Assembly (NCBI GenBank): GCA_003586115.2
Contig: QVOM02000073.1
Coordinates: 29,773,298-29,837,297, forward strand
Reading direction: 5' to 3'
DNA: 64,000 nucleotides
From: Salvator merianae
Taxonomy: Eukaryota; Chordata; Lepidosauria; Squamata; Teiidae
The notes under the pieces were generated by a model. The model did not search any database, was not told the origin of the DNA, and saw only the letters and a program-made list of their open reading frames with translations. A program made the position numbers and the translations under genes. Positions 47,050-58,964 of the stretch are shown here, one piece after another (position 1 is the stretch's first letter; every line of letters starts with the position of its first letter).

Positions 47050-48228
47050 AAGGCTCTTCCTTCCCACATTAATGAAACTTCACTGCTTCACTTAGACCTT
47101 TGCTACAGTTCTTTGCTTTTGTTTGCCTGTTTCACTGTACTGATCACCATAGTCTGTTGCTTGACATTAGAGGCTACTGCAGCCTTGGAATAAAATTGTT
47201 ATTTTTGTCTTTACAAATAGCTTATTTTTGCATCATTTTTTTTTGCTTTGGGAACTCCTTCATTCCTCCCCCCCACACCCCTTGGGAATGCATACCAGCT
47301 AATCACAACTTGCCTTTGAGCATTTGTTAAACTCACCTATTAGCTTCAGATCCTGACAGAATAACTGGACTTGAGTATTTTCCCCAATATAGCCAGTTCA
47401 TTTCTCTTTTATCACTGTCACGTGCAGAAACACAACAAATGGTCTTTGGGACTAAGTACTGTGTTTGATGATGTCCCTGGCCATCAACAATGTAGTGGAC
47501 GAATGTAAGTTCCCCAGCTGTGATTGTAGCACAGCAGGGAGCACTGGTACTTCTTAATGCCCAGGATGAAGAGCCCTTCCTGTGTAGCCCTCATCAGGCT
47601 GCTGTTTGGATAACAATGCAGTCTGACTTTCCTTGCTCCTAAAGAACCATTAAGAACCTTCACTTTCTGTACAAATGAAATGCTTTTGACATTTAAGGAA
47701 CAGTTAGTTTTATTAATAATAAATACATTATGCACATGCTCACATATCACATGGATTGCATCAGCATATCCCTATTTAATAGAATCTTTACTTTCTACTG
47801 ATAGTGAAGACATCCAATAAAGGATATTTTTCCACAATGGAAACACTGTAGGGAGATCAGACATTGGAATCCATTGTTGTATCCGTTTCTTAAACAAGAG
47901 GGAGTAAGTCAAGAGGGAGTGAGGCAAATTACATTTGCAAGACAGAAATTACTATCCCATTCCCCTCTTCAATATCCCATCCAGATGGTGATATGGCAGT
48001 CAAGGGAATGTGAACTAGACCTGTTAGAAAAGATGTAGCCAGTTCAAAGAGCACTGCAGATGACTCAAACCCAACATGCAGTGCTAAGTTTATTTACCTT
48101 TAATGCAGGTGGGAACCTAAGTGCCCAGGATGAGTTAGCATCATTGCTCCTTCATATACTTGCAGGTCTTCTTTTACAGCAGGCACATGGTAATCCCCCA
48201 GGCTGCACTGTTTTTTAAACCTTAGGTC
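45346..48228. other. Unassigned sequence with (CA)n at 47017-47048
   Basis: Contains a CA tract of about sixteen units. TTGCACATCACTA at 45557-45569 resembles a hAT right end, but no partner end or duplication was found. No gene recognised. Confidence 0.4.
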
Positions 48229-49292
48229 TAGGAATGTGCTGAACTGACTTTCATTCAAACACAAAAGGGGGTTAGAGGCCAAAGATTGTTAAGTGTTCTC
48301 CCTAACAGCCCTGGCTGTCTTTGGCTTCTCTCACTTGCACATGAGGAAGCCTACAATGTAGGAAACATGTCCACTTGCTACTCGTGTCATTTGCATCATT
48401 GTTGGGCTATAGGGGTGTGCACGAAGCTTCGTACCACCCGAATTTCGATCGAATTTCGTGATTTCATTCCCTTCGCATCGAATGCGAAGGGCAACAGAAA
48501 TCACGAAATCGAATTGCGAAGGTCCCTCAATTTTCGATGCATTTCGGGACCTTCGCAATTTGCCGCTGTCTCATCCCCCTAGGCTGACAGCGCGCGCACT
48601 GACAGCCTAGGGTGAATCAGGCAGGCAGCGAGCGGAAGAGGAGAAAACTCAAGTTGATTTTTCTTCTCTTCCGCTTGCCGTCTCATCCCCCTAGGCTGTC
48701 AGCACATGTGGGAGACGAAAGAAATCAACAGGAAGGAAGGGAGGGATTCCCTTCCCGGTGATTTCTCTGCTCTCCCGCCAGCTCTCTGATTTACCCCACT
48801 CTGTCAGCGCGCACGCTGACAAGAGTAGGGTGAATCAGACAGCCGGCGGGAGACGAGAGAAATCAACAGGAAGGAAGGGAGAGATTCCCTTCCCGGTGAT
48901 TTCTCTCGTCTCCTGCCGGCTCTCTGATTTACCCTACTCTGTCAGCGCGCGTGCTGACAGAGTAGGGTGAATCAGGGAGCCAGCAGCGAGCGGAAGAGGA
49001 GAAAAACTCAATGCGAAAAAAAGACCTTCGCCGCGAAGGTCTTTCCTTCGCGTTGAGTTTTCTCCGTTTCTGATGGGTCCCGTCGCTGCGAAGATTTTCG
49101 CATCGGAAACAAAAAGCGCCCTTTTCGCGCCTCTCGTTTTCGAGCGAAAACGAAGCCCCGGTGCTTCGCAGGGCTGCGAAGCGAAGAAGGGAAATTGCCT
49201 TCATGCACATCCCTATTGGGCTATTGTGGGCAGGCCTGCAGCATGCAGCAGTGCGCATTGTGCAGTGTCATCGCATATGCATGAACTCCCTA
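48229..49292. mobile_element. Older hAT element hosting the hairpin-rich MITE
   Basis: The left end TAGGAATGTGCTGAACTG is followed by blocks shared with 23017-23481 read in reverse complement (GCCAAAGATTGTTAAG, then CCCTAACAGCCCTGG). After the nested element the sequence resumes with CCTGCAGCATG and GTGCGCATTG, also shared. A possible right end ATGAACTCCCTA lies at 49281-49292, but the flanking 8-mers do not match. The right boundary is uncertain. Confidence 0.6.
48410..49215. mobile_element. Hairpin-rich hAT MITE with perfect 8-bp duplication
   Basis: The left end TAGGGGTGTGCACGAAG and the right end TTCATGCACATCCCTA are inverted. The 8-mer TTGGGCTA is present exactly on both sides (48402-48409 and 49216-49223). 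The 806-bp interior is CpG rich and is almost a chain of consecutive foldbacks: 48451-48510, 48514-48558, 48577-48612, 48795-48831, 48932-48967, and one around the repeated GACCTTCGC/GCGAAGGTC near 49021-49041. Several are built on a CTGTCAGCGCGCGC...GCTGACAG module. No protein-coding capacity. The perfect duplication marks a recent insertion. Confidence 0.9.
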
Positions 49293-51819
49293 TCTAATCT
49301 GCTCTGAAATGAGTCCACACAGAAACTCACCTCACATCAGTGACCCTCGAGGGTCTTGCACAGAAAGAGAGTTGGGAAAGTAAAATAGGAGAGGGAGAAA
49401 GGACTGTCATTTGTCACTGAGCTCTGGGTTTTGAGAGGTTTGACTTTCTGTTTTTGAAGCATTAAACAACACAAGGAAGATTAGAGAAATTACTAAAATT
49501 AGAAAAAGTATCACAGCAAAACTTTCAGAGGGAACAATCTATGCAGAACATCAGTAGGGCAAATTGTGTTAATTCACCATGGCTTCTGCCTCTTTGCTGG
49601 GTTCTGGAGAGCACTCTTTGGCACTTCAAATTAATATTTTCCTTCCGTTCAGTTTGGTGTAATAATGATGATTATGGTTACCATTAACATTAACATCATC
49701 AGACTGGTTTTTCATAGAGTGGACAAAGTCTTGCAATTTTTACTGTTCATAGGAACAAATAATAACAGCAGGATATGCCAGTTTATCTTCATTTCTTGTC
49801 AGAATACTCATTCAGTCAATATCTTAGATCTTTAGTACATGCCAACTTTTTCTAGCCCATAGTGCTTACTTGTTTGGCAAATTGTGACATTTTTCATAAA
49901 AGTTGTTCTCTGGTTTAGATTATTTCAATTCAATTTACTGTTTAGTCAATAAGACCATATCAACAGTGCAGCAACACATATAAAAATATAAAATGAAATA
50001 GTGGGAAAAATTTAATTATCAGCATCCTTTCACAATAAAGTTTCAAATACAAGATCAGTGTTCAGAAGATTATCAAAGCTTGGTAGCTTCTTGCTGCACA
50101 CATAGGAAAGTTAACCCCTTATTCTCGTAAAACACTTATTGATTCCTGTGGACTATGTGACCAGACCACTTAACTAAGAAGTCTTTGTTTTACATGTGTT
50201 TTCTCTATTTAGGTCAATCAATTATCTTGATTGCATCTTGCAAACTTGATATATAACTGTAGACATCACTTATTCCTGAAGTGTGGGATAGCACAAGGAA
50301 CATTAAATTTTCAAGCAGCTCTTTGAAAGAGATAATGCAGGGCAAATGAAAAGAACTCTAATTTCCAGGGTTCAGTATTTAATGTATATAAGTGCACTGT
50401 GCACCAACATTAGAAGTCAGGAAAGACTGATCAGAAACCTGTTAAGCTTTTATTAAACAGTACTTAAATATGCCTTTAAATTTGCCAAGCAATCCTGAAT
50501 TGAGTTGAAAGTCCTTGAACATCAATAATTATCTTTGCTCACTCCTAGGAAATATAGGTATTTTCATGATTCTGTTTTGTATCTGTTTAATGACTTAGGC
50601 AAGATAGATAGATAGATAGATAAAAATCCATGTTTGTCTTTTTGTTGTTGTTGTTCTTTCCTGGAAACTGTTATGTACATATTATGAATGTAACATTGAA
50701 GTTTCGCAGATTTTATGATGGGGGATTGGGAGAGAAGCATGCTGTAAAATGTTGCTTTAACACACATTAAAAATAATATTCTGACACTTTCCTGCACATG
50801 AGGTCTTACATAAAGCATTTATAGTGACTACAAATACACAATGTAGTTTTGATGCTGTAATAAGAAAAAGAAAGAAAGAAAAGAAGAAAAATGGCCCAAC
50901 TGAGATGTTACAGCTGGAACAAAGGGTTGGCATTTTAAGACTTACTCAAAATACTCTTTGTTCTATATTCACTTCTAGATGTACAGATACACTGCATATA
51001 TCAACTGCATGAAAATATTTTAGGACCAAAAAAGAGCTCATAAATTAGAGCCTTCAGTTATGCCAAAAGACAAGCAACTTAAATGGAACGTAATCACCAA
51101 GGGTCAAAATTTATTTGGAGTTAATATCTGAAATTAAAGGAGTTCATAAATGCCAATCCATTTATAATTCACTTTTTACATTAATTAATATAGAATAGCC
51201 CTGCAGCTGCTTTAGCATTACAGTGCAGAAATCAGCAGGTCTAATATGCTGCAGTAACACATTCCAGATTATGGGGCTGTGCAGCACTTTGCACAGGGCC
51301 AGAAGAAAGCCTGCAGGAAGATCTCTTCTCACAAAAGGTGATCTCAAAATGCTTTGAAGTTTTCAAGATCTCCTCAGTCTTTGGGAATATTCCATAAGAA
51401 TGTCTGTATTCAGATCTTCTATCTGCATAAATGAAGCTAATTAATTGCAGTGTCTTTTTAAAAAATCTGTCACTTTTTTTTTAAGATCAGATTTGGGTAG
51501 CATGTTCAATGGCCTTTCTTTAAGAGTGTCTAGTAAAATAAATGAGCAGACTTGAATACTTAATTCTACCCAGTGGTGAAATTGAAACCAAAGACTGGAA
51601 CGAAGCTCAAGATGGTTGCAACAGCTGGTGTGTTGTCTCGTGCTACAGAGTGTATTCAGAGTAGCAGTCAACAACTAAGCAGGATTGATATTTCATGCAT
51701 TCCTTCAAAAGTGGCCAAAGATTTGTATATAAAAATTATTTTAAAATAAATCAATTGATCGTATCTACCAATCAGAAGCATCATAAGTGCTCAATCCTTA
51801 AAACTCTTTACACACCACT
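49293..51819. other. Unassigned sequence with (GATA)n at 50602-50622
   Basis: Contains five GATA units and an A/G-rich stretch at 50863-50890. The interval 51020-51170 is complex and repeat-free. No gene recognised. Confidence 0.4.
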
Positions 51820-51824
51820 TATTG

Positions 51825-52200
51825 TGTTTTTATTTTTCTTTTAACGAAAAAAAACGATCTCAAGGAAAGATTTAAAGCAAAAGTTAAAAATACACACAAA
51901 CACATCAAGAAAAACCAACAATTAAAAACAGATTTAAAAACTGAGTGGGTCATGAAAGAGAACATACATTCACACAGGGAATTCCTGGGCAAAGACTTTG
52001 GTCTTTAACAAGTGCTTAAAAGCTGTAGGTTTAGGCACCCCAGAGATACCAGAAGGAAGGGCATTTCGTAGAAAAGACATTCTGTGTTTTGTGAGATCTA
52101 TAGTTAGACTTCTCTGGATGATCTCAGGAATCTTCTAAGGTTGTAGCAAGGAAAATTTTAAAGGTCCCATGGTCCCAAGTTGATATGTTGCATCTACTTT
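51825..52200 (-). mobile_element. L2-clade LINE 3' region
   Basis: On the plus strand the order of an AAAA-rich lead, CTTTGGTCTTTAACAAGTGC, CACCCCAGAGATACC, GGGCATTTCGTAGAAAAG and ACATTCTGTGTTTTG corresponds to the complement of the L2-clade C-terminal coding and 3' region (compare 63705-64000, same order and orientation). No intact frame. Confidence 0.55.
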
Positions 52201-52237
52201 GGCACAGTGTCAGCTTGAACTTCTAGGAGCACACTAT

Positions 52238-52630
52238 GGGCCTGTTCGCACTTAGTGAGTGGTATGTTTAAGGACGCATGCTAGAACATAGGATCTGCTC
52301 TTGCGAACATCCGCAGCTGACCCGAAATCTACCAAAGCCCACCTGATGCTTACCTGAATCCAACCAGCTGTGGTTAACTAATTTGTAGTCTCCAACCTGA
52401 CCTGCACAATCAGATGAGGATCAGGGAAGGTGCGTTTGCACCATTTCCAGGTTCAAAATGGTGGCAGGGCGGGGCCGGTGTGGCCGCACAGGCACAGTCT
52501 GCTGGTTTGCACGCCAGTTTGAACCTTGGGGTCCAGACCCTGGTGGCCCTTTCAGACACAGGTTCGAACACAGACCCTCTGGGTTCAAACACAGCTACTG
52601 AACTAGTATGGCCTCATTCTCACTGGGCCT
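52238..52630. mobile_element. Non-autonomous Harbinger-like element
   Basis: The left end GGGCCTGTTCGCACTTAG is the family terminus. The interior aligns with 697-1284: GTGCGTTTGCACCATTTCC, GGGGCCGGTGTGGCCGCACA, CAGTCTGCTGG and TACTGAACTAG recur in the same order in both. The right end is eroded (CATTCTCACTGGGCC), so the boundary and 3-bp duplication are unresolved. Confidence 0.6.
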
Positions 52631-53000
52631 TTCTGCACTTTCTACCTTAGAATGTGTCAAATAAACCTAAGCTAGTCTGGCTGCCCGTATTTAAGGAAAA
52701 TGCTGGTATTCTTTAAAAAGCACACATTTCCAGGAAGATGTTTGGTTTCCAGTCAGACATTAGTCCTTCTAGGCCAGTATTGTCAACAATGACTGGATGT
52801 TTTTGATAGCAGACCTCTTCAGGCCTAGAGGGAATGTTTATATAATAAACATCAGCTTTAGTGCCAAGGCTACATACCCACAGGGCTAAAAATCAGCCCA
52901 GTGATGGGGTAATTCATACAAAGCTGTCCCAGTGGTAAGAAGTGCAGTGAGCAAATCTGCTGTGCCTCTGATGGCTTGCAGCAGGGCCTTGTTTGGGGAA
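52631..53000. other. Unassigned sequence
   Basis: Starts with TTTCTGCACTTTCTACC, similar to the end motif of the MITE at 35336, but no partner end was found. A GGCCTAGAGG/CCTTCTAGGCC pair lies near 52768 and 52824. Confidence 0.35.
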
Positions 53001-53140
53001 GGGCCTTTTTACACATCAGATCAAAAATGGCTGACTTCCTAGACCATTTTTAGTCTGTTGTGAAAGAACTGCAGGTGCAAGGTTTCCAGAGCAGCAGCTT
53101 TCATCTAGAAAATTGATCTGATGTATGCCTGTCAGCCCCT
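53001..53140. mobile_element. Possible foldback MITE
   Basis: ACACATCAGATCAAAAA (53011-53027) is complementary, with few changes, to TTGATCTGATGTATG (53113-53127). The outer ends GGGCCTTTTT and TCAGCCCC are only loosely inverted. Confidence 0.4.
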
Positions 53141-55913
53141 CTCCCAGGAGACACACTGGTTGCTCAAAAGCAAAGCTTTGGCAGTACATACTTGTCCTAT
53201 GTCATATCAAAAACAATCCACACTAAGCATAGGTACACTAGACCTATGTATATCTCATTCCCATACCACCCATTCTGTGGACTATTCATGCTCAAGTTTC
53301 AAATTTCACTATTCTGGTGTGTGCAACATTCTGTTTCTTCTCACCTCCGCCCCCCTTTGGACTGATTAACCTTCATCCGTTCCTGCCACAAAGTGAAATC
53401 TCATTTTCTCTCCTTTTTAGCCCTGCTTCTATACATTCCCTCCATTCTTCAAAAGACAGCCAACCAAAACAAATTCCCTTTTTTCTCTCCAAAAACAAGC
53501 TGTCAAATTTGTATGCCTCTAAAGTAATTACCAGAATAGAAACTGTGAATATTTGAACCACTGCTTAGATTTTATTTTTATTTTTTTGTATCAAAACACT
53601 ATCACAAGATGGTTATTATGGAGTCATGGTATTTGCCTAGATAAGAGCTCAAAATGGGAGAGAGGGCTGTATTGACTGAACTCTGAGAAATTCTAAAATT
53701 CAGAGTTTAAGGACACAACCCTACATCTTCTAGTCTGCCTGCTTCCTTTGCTTTAAGACCAGTGAGTTTCTCTGGGATGGTGCTTCTTGAGGACTGGGGC
53801 CCAGTAACTCTGCATTTTCTTATGATTGCCTGCTCTGTTCAATATTTTAGGGCAGGTTAAGGATATGCTGCTTGTAGCAACAAAACCAACAAGCAGGATC
53901 ATCACTGAAGGGGCAGCATCACTCTGAGGAACACTCTGGGGGCAAGGAAAGACAAGAGCTGCCAATCTTGGTCATTTGAGGTTTTTATGTTATTGAATTT
54001 TTATTGTGTTATTATTACATTAAAATATATTTACTGCTTCAGAGATGCTAGACAAAAACATTATGCAAATAAACAGATGAGATGAAGTTTATTGACAGGA
54101 CCTCCTCATGAGATGCAGGGATATTATGCTGAGCCAAGGTGTTGAGATTTCCAGCAAGTCTATGTTTCCAAGGGCAATACAGCTCTAACACTAAGCATCA
54201 GTTCGGCATACTGTATCAGAAAACCTGTAGTCTTCCTGTTCTCTCACTTCAACTGCAAGAGAGTATTCATTCCTGTCATAATTGTTGTCATGCTGTCCAA
54301 CAGACAAAGGGGGAACTACTGATTTCTGAAGCAAACTGACTCTCCCTCATTACAGAGCATCTTACCTGTGGTCAAAAATCACATAACAGATGTCTTCACT
54401 TATTTGATGCACCTGAACAGTCACCAAGTCTGTTAAATGGAAGGTTTTCCATGTTTTCTACTTGACTGTAAAAACTGGAAACTCAGCAGTGTTTGCACAT
54501 CACCATTGTGGTGCCATGGAAGTTTCATGTGTATGTAGGGTCCACTCTGATAGTACTTATTCCCAATCTTCTGGTGCCATTGCCATTGCTGTTGCCATTG
54601 TTCGAAGTGGCTCACCTGATCATGCCTCTTCTAACACAGGAAATGACTCAGTTCCTCAACCATTGTCTGTATTGAATGAAACTGTGTTGGCCATAAGTAT
54701 CTCAGCCAGAGAGTGAAAGATTCCTGGTTGTGCTGTGCACACATCCAAGACAGTGACAGATGTCTAAGGAACACACTTACTACTTTAAATACAGCACTGA
54801 GTTTACAGTGATTTTCTTAGCCTGATGCATGGCAGCAGCACCCAAATCCTGCTCTTGTTTAAAGGTAGGTTTCAGCCACACATAGTTCTGACAAGATATT
54901 TGTTTCTGATAATCCACACTTTTCTAAAGACACACTCAAAAATCTTGTCCACAAATTTAGCAGAACGTTCAGTCACAATGGATATCCAGGAACAACTGCA
55001 TTCAGAAGTCTAGGACTACACCTCTCTAACACAGTATCATGCTTATTTTGCAAAACCAGATATGTTGTGTTTCGTTATAGGGTTGTTAGTTTGAAACAGC
55101 TAATCAACATAATCACTCATTTTATCAAGTTGATTTTTGAAAGCAGATACATGCATTTCCAATGATTTCTTCTTGGTCTTCCGTGGCAGTACAGTCACTA
55201 CCTCCACCATCAAAATAGAACCCAGCCATGCCATGGTAGCCAAGTTGCTCTCACTGCCACAAAGCACCCCCCTGAAAGGATGCTTTGACTGACCCCCAAG
55301 ATGGATGAAGGCTATGACAAGTATGATGGAAACATCTTTTGGTCACCCCTGTGTTGTTCTAATTTCCATGTGTCAATTTTATTATGCTTTTAGAACTTTA
55401 TGAAAGAATACACTGCGAAAAAATGCAAATTGTTTAAATTCATTTCACTCAGGCCATATCTCCTCTTATTTTAATAGGGCACCTTTGTGCATTCGTGAAG
55501 GGACCACTGCTGCACCGTCTCCATTTTTGGTGGCAGGAGGCACCTTTGAAGCAATCACATGCAATCAATTTCATCTACCCTGCACAGAGGCACCACAGAA
55601 GCCAGTACCTCCTTGTTCTCAAATGGAGGTACTGGTTTGAGTGGATGGGGGCACCTCACCCATCCACCCAAAACAGAGTTACCTCTACTGGAGGTGGAGA
55701 CATGACCTCAGTCTTCAGTATTTAAATGTTTGTGTCTTAAAAATTGGAATTAACTTTTAAATATGTAATGCTTTTTTTTTTCCCTGTTCACTTTTGGAAT
55801 TCAAGAGAATGAACTAGTAGCAGACCCTTTGTGCCTCACACCCTGTTATGGAATATGCATACAAATTTCCATCATTTTCCTGTTTAAAGTGATAGTCCCT
55901 ACAGCTAAGATTA
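53141..55913. other. Unassigned sequence
   Basis: No gene or repeat family recognised. The several 60-85 residue frames between 54139 and 54716 overlap on both strands and show no recognisable domain. Confidence 0.4.
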
Positions 55914-55921
55914 ATGTTAAA

Positions 55922-56069
55922 TAGGGGTGTGCACGAAGTTTCGTGCCACTCGGATTTTCGACGAATTTCGTGATTTGGTTCCCTTCGCATCGAATGCGAA
56001 GGGAAACAAAGATCACGAAATGCGAATTGCGAAGGTCCCTCAACTTTCGATGCATTTCGGGACCTTNTA
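55922..56069. mobile_element. Third hairpin-rich hAT MITE, truncated by an assembly N
   Basis: The first ~145 bp match the left part of 48410 closely: TAGGGGTGTGCACGAAG, the first foldback with CCCTTCGCATCGAATGCGAAGG, and the CGAAGGTCCCTCAA block. The sequence then breaks at a single N (56067). TA and the 8-mer ATGTTAAA follow directly (56070-56077), and ATGTTAAA also precedes the left end (55914-55921). So the target duplication is intact and the missing body lies behind the N. Confidence 0.85.
56067..56067. other. Assembly gap of unstated size
   Basis: The only N in the window. Judged against the full copies of 806 and 782 bp, it should represent several hundred bases, not one. Confidence 0.85.
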
Positions 56070-56077
56070 ATGTTAAA

Positions 56078-57811
56078 GCATAAACTATTTACAAAATTTG
56101 TTCAAACTGTAGTTGCATACAGCATGGTCTTCCATCAACCACATTTTTAATAGTTACTCTACTGTATTTGAAGTCTGGCTGCACTGTAACACATTTGCGA
56201 GGGACATAATCTTACTGAACTGACAACATCGAGAGGTTTATGCCATCACCTTATTTCCTAGTTCTACCCTTCTCCCCTCTCTTTTGTTGCATGCATAATG
56301 TGTCAGTATTTTCAGAAAACATTATATCAGACATTAAAGCTAACCTTCTAACATCTTGTTTTCTGTATACTAGTATACTGTGTCATTTAAAATATTAGTG
56401 TCCAATTCCCTGACTCTTTAAGTACCAGGAAATACATTCAGGGTCCAGTTTGTATTCCAATAGTGAAACAGGAAAACTCCAGCCCTGAGTATTGTTTGCC
56501 TCTGTTATCTGAACCTGCTTCCAGAAACATCAACAGGCGGAGGGTGTTTTTAAAAAGTTCTTTTCATGGTGTTCTGCTCTGCTGCGCCAGTTCAAAATGG
56601 CTTTCGGTCTCACTCCACTGGTTTCATGGAGGTGGGGATTGATCTGTGAATCTCTTGCATGATATGTTTGAAATATTTATCTGAGGTTGAGCTGTCAGGA
56701 GGTGTCCGAATCACTCATTACTAGGCAGCAGAGGGAGGCAATGCTGTCAGAAAGTTATCATTTTCACAAGATAGAGCTCTGTTTTGATTTTTATGGACAG
56801 CAGGTTCTACGCTTTGTTAGACTTTGCTCCAAAAGAGCTAGTTACAGGGGACTTAATTGAAATACTAAAACTTCAGTGCAATGGTGGATTACATAGTAAT
56901 GCAAAAATTACTGAATTACATTTAGAATGGGTGGTGTGGGTTTTTTTGTTTTGGGGCTTTTTTGGTCATGCTTTGTTCTTCCATCTTTCCCCTCCCACCC
57001 TCATGCTATTATTTCCTTTCTGTTTTTTATTCAGTGGGCACATGCCAGTACTTAAAAAGAACCAATCGAACTACAGCTTGTGCATTGTTTCCATCAGAGC
57101 TTTGAACTGATATCTTTCATACTAGGAAAATAGAAAACTGAGATATGTTGAAGGAAATAGTTCCAGTAAAACTTTATGCACTAGTAACCACTGTTCTTAC
57201 CTTTTGTACATCAGTCATCAAGCTGGCAATACTACTGATTATTGAGTACAGAGTAAGGCATCAAATGAAACAAGACAGGTCCATGTCCCAGTTGTGTCCT
57301 TCCATTCTCTTCCCATGTCATTCCTGAAGCAAAATATTGCAGTCCGTTCAGGGAGCACAGAGCCAAAACTAACTGTTTACATGCGCGTACAAAGATTTAT
57401 TTAAAATCTTATATAAATGAACTAAATACATTTTTTAAAAGGTTTTCAGTTTGAAAAGTAAATCAGAATACTTTGGAAACTGGAATGTAGTCATTACATC
57501 AAATTACTGCGTGCTGAACTTTTCAGTTTGTCATGACACTTAGGCTGCAGGTGTTACTAAACCAGAGTGGATTAATCTTCATCTATAGTTCACTGTGCAG
57601 AAAAAAAGGAAGTTCTAACACTTTAAGAATTTTGATAATTTTACCTTTTGTGACAGTCAACACAGAAGCTGTGATCATACAGTATAAACAAAGAGCTAGA
57701 CAAATAGTCTAAATGTGTCTTTCCAAGGCTACACACGAACACAGTTTTGGAATAGCACTTTCTAAAAAGATAATTAAAACAAATAGAACAAAGTAAGGAA
57801 ATAGAAACAAC
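56078..57811. other. Unassigned sequence with candidate conserved block
   Basis: The interval 56480-56760 is complex and repeat-free and includes GGCAGCAGAGGGAGGCA at 56724-56740, which resembles a CTCF core (CAGCAGRGGG-type). The rest has no recognised repeat or gene. Confidence 0.35.
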
Positions 57812-58178
57812 AGCCCTTTCTACACTTGGCTGGTAGACCAAACCAGCAGGTCCCATAGAATGCTTTGTCTGTACTAAGGCTAGTTTACCAGGAGGCCACA
57901 CCCCACAGCAGACCTGTTCATCCACACAGGACAAAACCTTGGAACAGAATACAGTTCCAAAATGGTGCCATATCCCACTCCAAGTGTGGACTGCTTACAT
58001 TGTGCTGTAGACAGTATACCGAGCCTGGCACTGTTTGTCCAGGCACTCAGAAGCAACTCTGGAAGTCCAACAATTCTGGACACAAGGTGAGTTGTCTGCA
58101 ATGTGGACAGACCTATAAATGGTTGCCTATTCCAGCCCACTGTAGTGCAAGATAGCCTCACACAGTGTGGAATGGACC
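57812..58178. mobile_element. Putative DNA transposon, CCCTTTCTACAC ends
   Basis: The left end GCCCTTTCTACACTTGGCT and the right end AGCCTCACACAGTGTGGAAT followed by GGACC are imperfect inverted repeats. The left end matches that of the palindromic MITE at 35336. No transposase and no convincing duplication. Short opposed frames over 57865-58161 are not supported as genes. Confidence 0.5.
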
Positions 58179-58413
58179 AATGTGTAATTTAATTAAAAAA
58201 TGCATTATGTCTTATAAAAAGTTTGCCAAAGGATGGGCAAACTTTTTCAACCTAAAGAATGATCTTGTAGAGACCAGCTACCCACAACATTCCTGGAACA
58301 CTTTGATACAATTAAACTGCTTGGTATGCTCCAGGAGTGTTTGTATGCATGACATTTCGTTCACGATGGCACTTATCTCAATTATTTTTAGTACACACAT
58401 TGCGTATTCCACT

Positions 58414-58640
58414 TTATTTATTTATTTATTTATTTATTAGTCTTATATCCTGCCCATCCCGAATTGGGCTCTGGGCAGCTGCCAACAAGTACAAATTACA
58501 TTAAAACATCAAGAAATAAACAAGAAATCATCAAACAATGAGATAATAAAATATTAAAACATCAAAACATCAAGATCCCCAGTTACCCCTCCAATAAAAA
58601 CTGTAAACATTACATATAAATTAAATTTATTAAATTCAAG
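58414..58640 (-). mobile_element. L2/CR1-clade retroposon 3' tail
   Basis: A (TTTA)n tract at 58414-58440 is followed by GTCTTATATCCTGCCCATCC and GGGCTCTGGGCAGCTGCC, the complement of the standard tail, then by the A-rich ATTAAAACATCAAG stretch common upstream of it. Minus-strand orientation. Confidence 0.75.
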
Positions 58641-58964
58641 TTGTTCCAAGTATTCCAGCACCCCCCCTCCACCCCACCCCTCAAAGCATTTCAACGCCAC
58701 TGACCATTCTTTTGTCAATCACTGGCTTTGATTTTTGTCTTTTGTATTCACTGAAAATTCAGTGTCCCAAAATGTTTTTGAGCAAAATGCTGAAACCTTT
58801 TAAACCACTTTAAAAGTAAAAAATCACTTCCCGGCTGGATTTAATCCACTTTTCAGAAAATTCTTTGGATTAGATATTGCTGAAGAGAAATGTTTGTCAC
58901 TTTTCTCACGTGTTCTTATCACTCCAGAAGTTAATTGGAAGTGGATTAAAACTTAAGGGTAGCT

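Noticed and set aside
48600..48970. Regular repeats resembling a CRISPR array
   Set aside because: They are inverted hairpin modules, not direct repeats with unique spacers, and sit within a hAT element with a perfect duplication.
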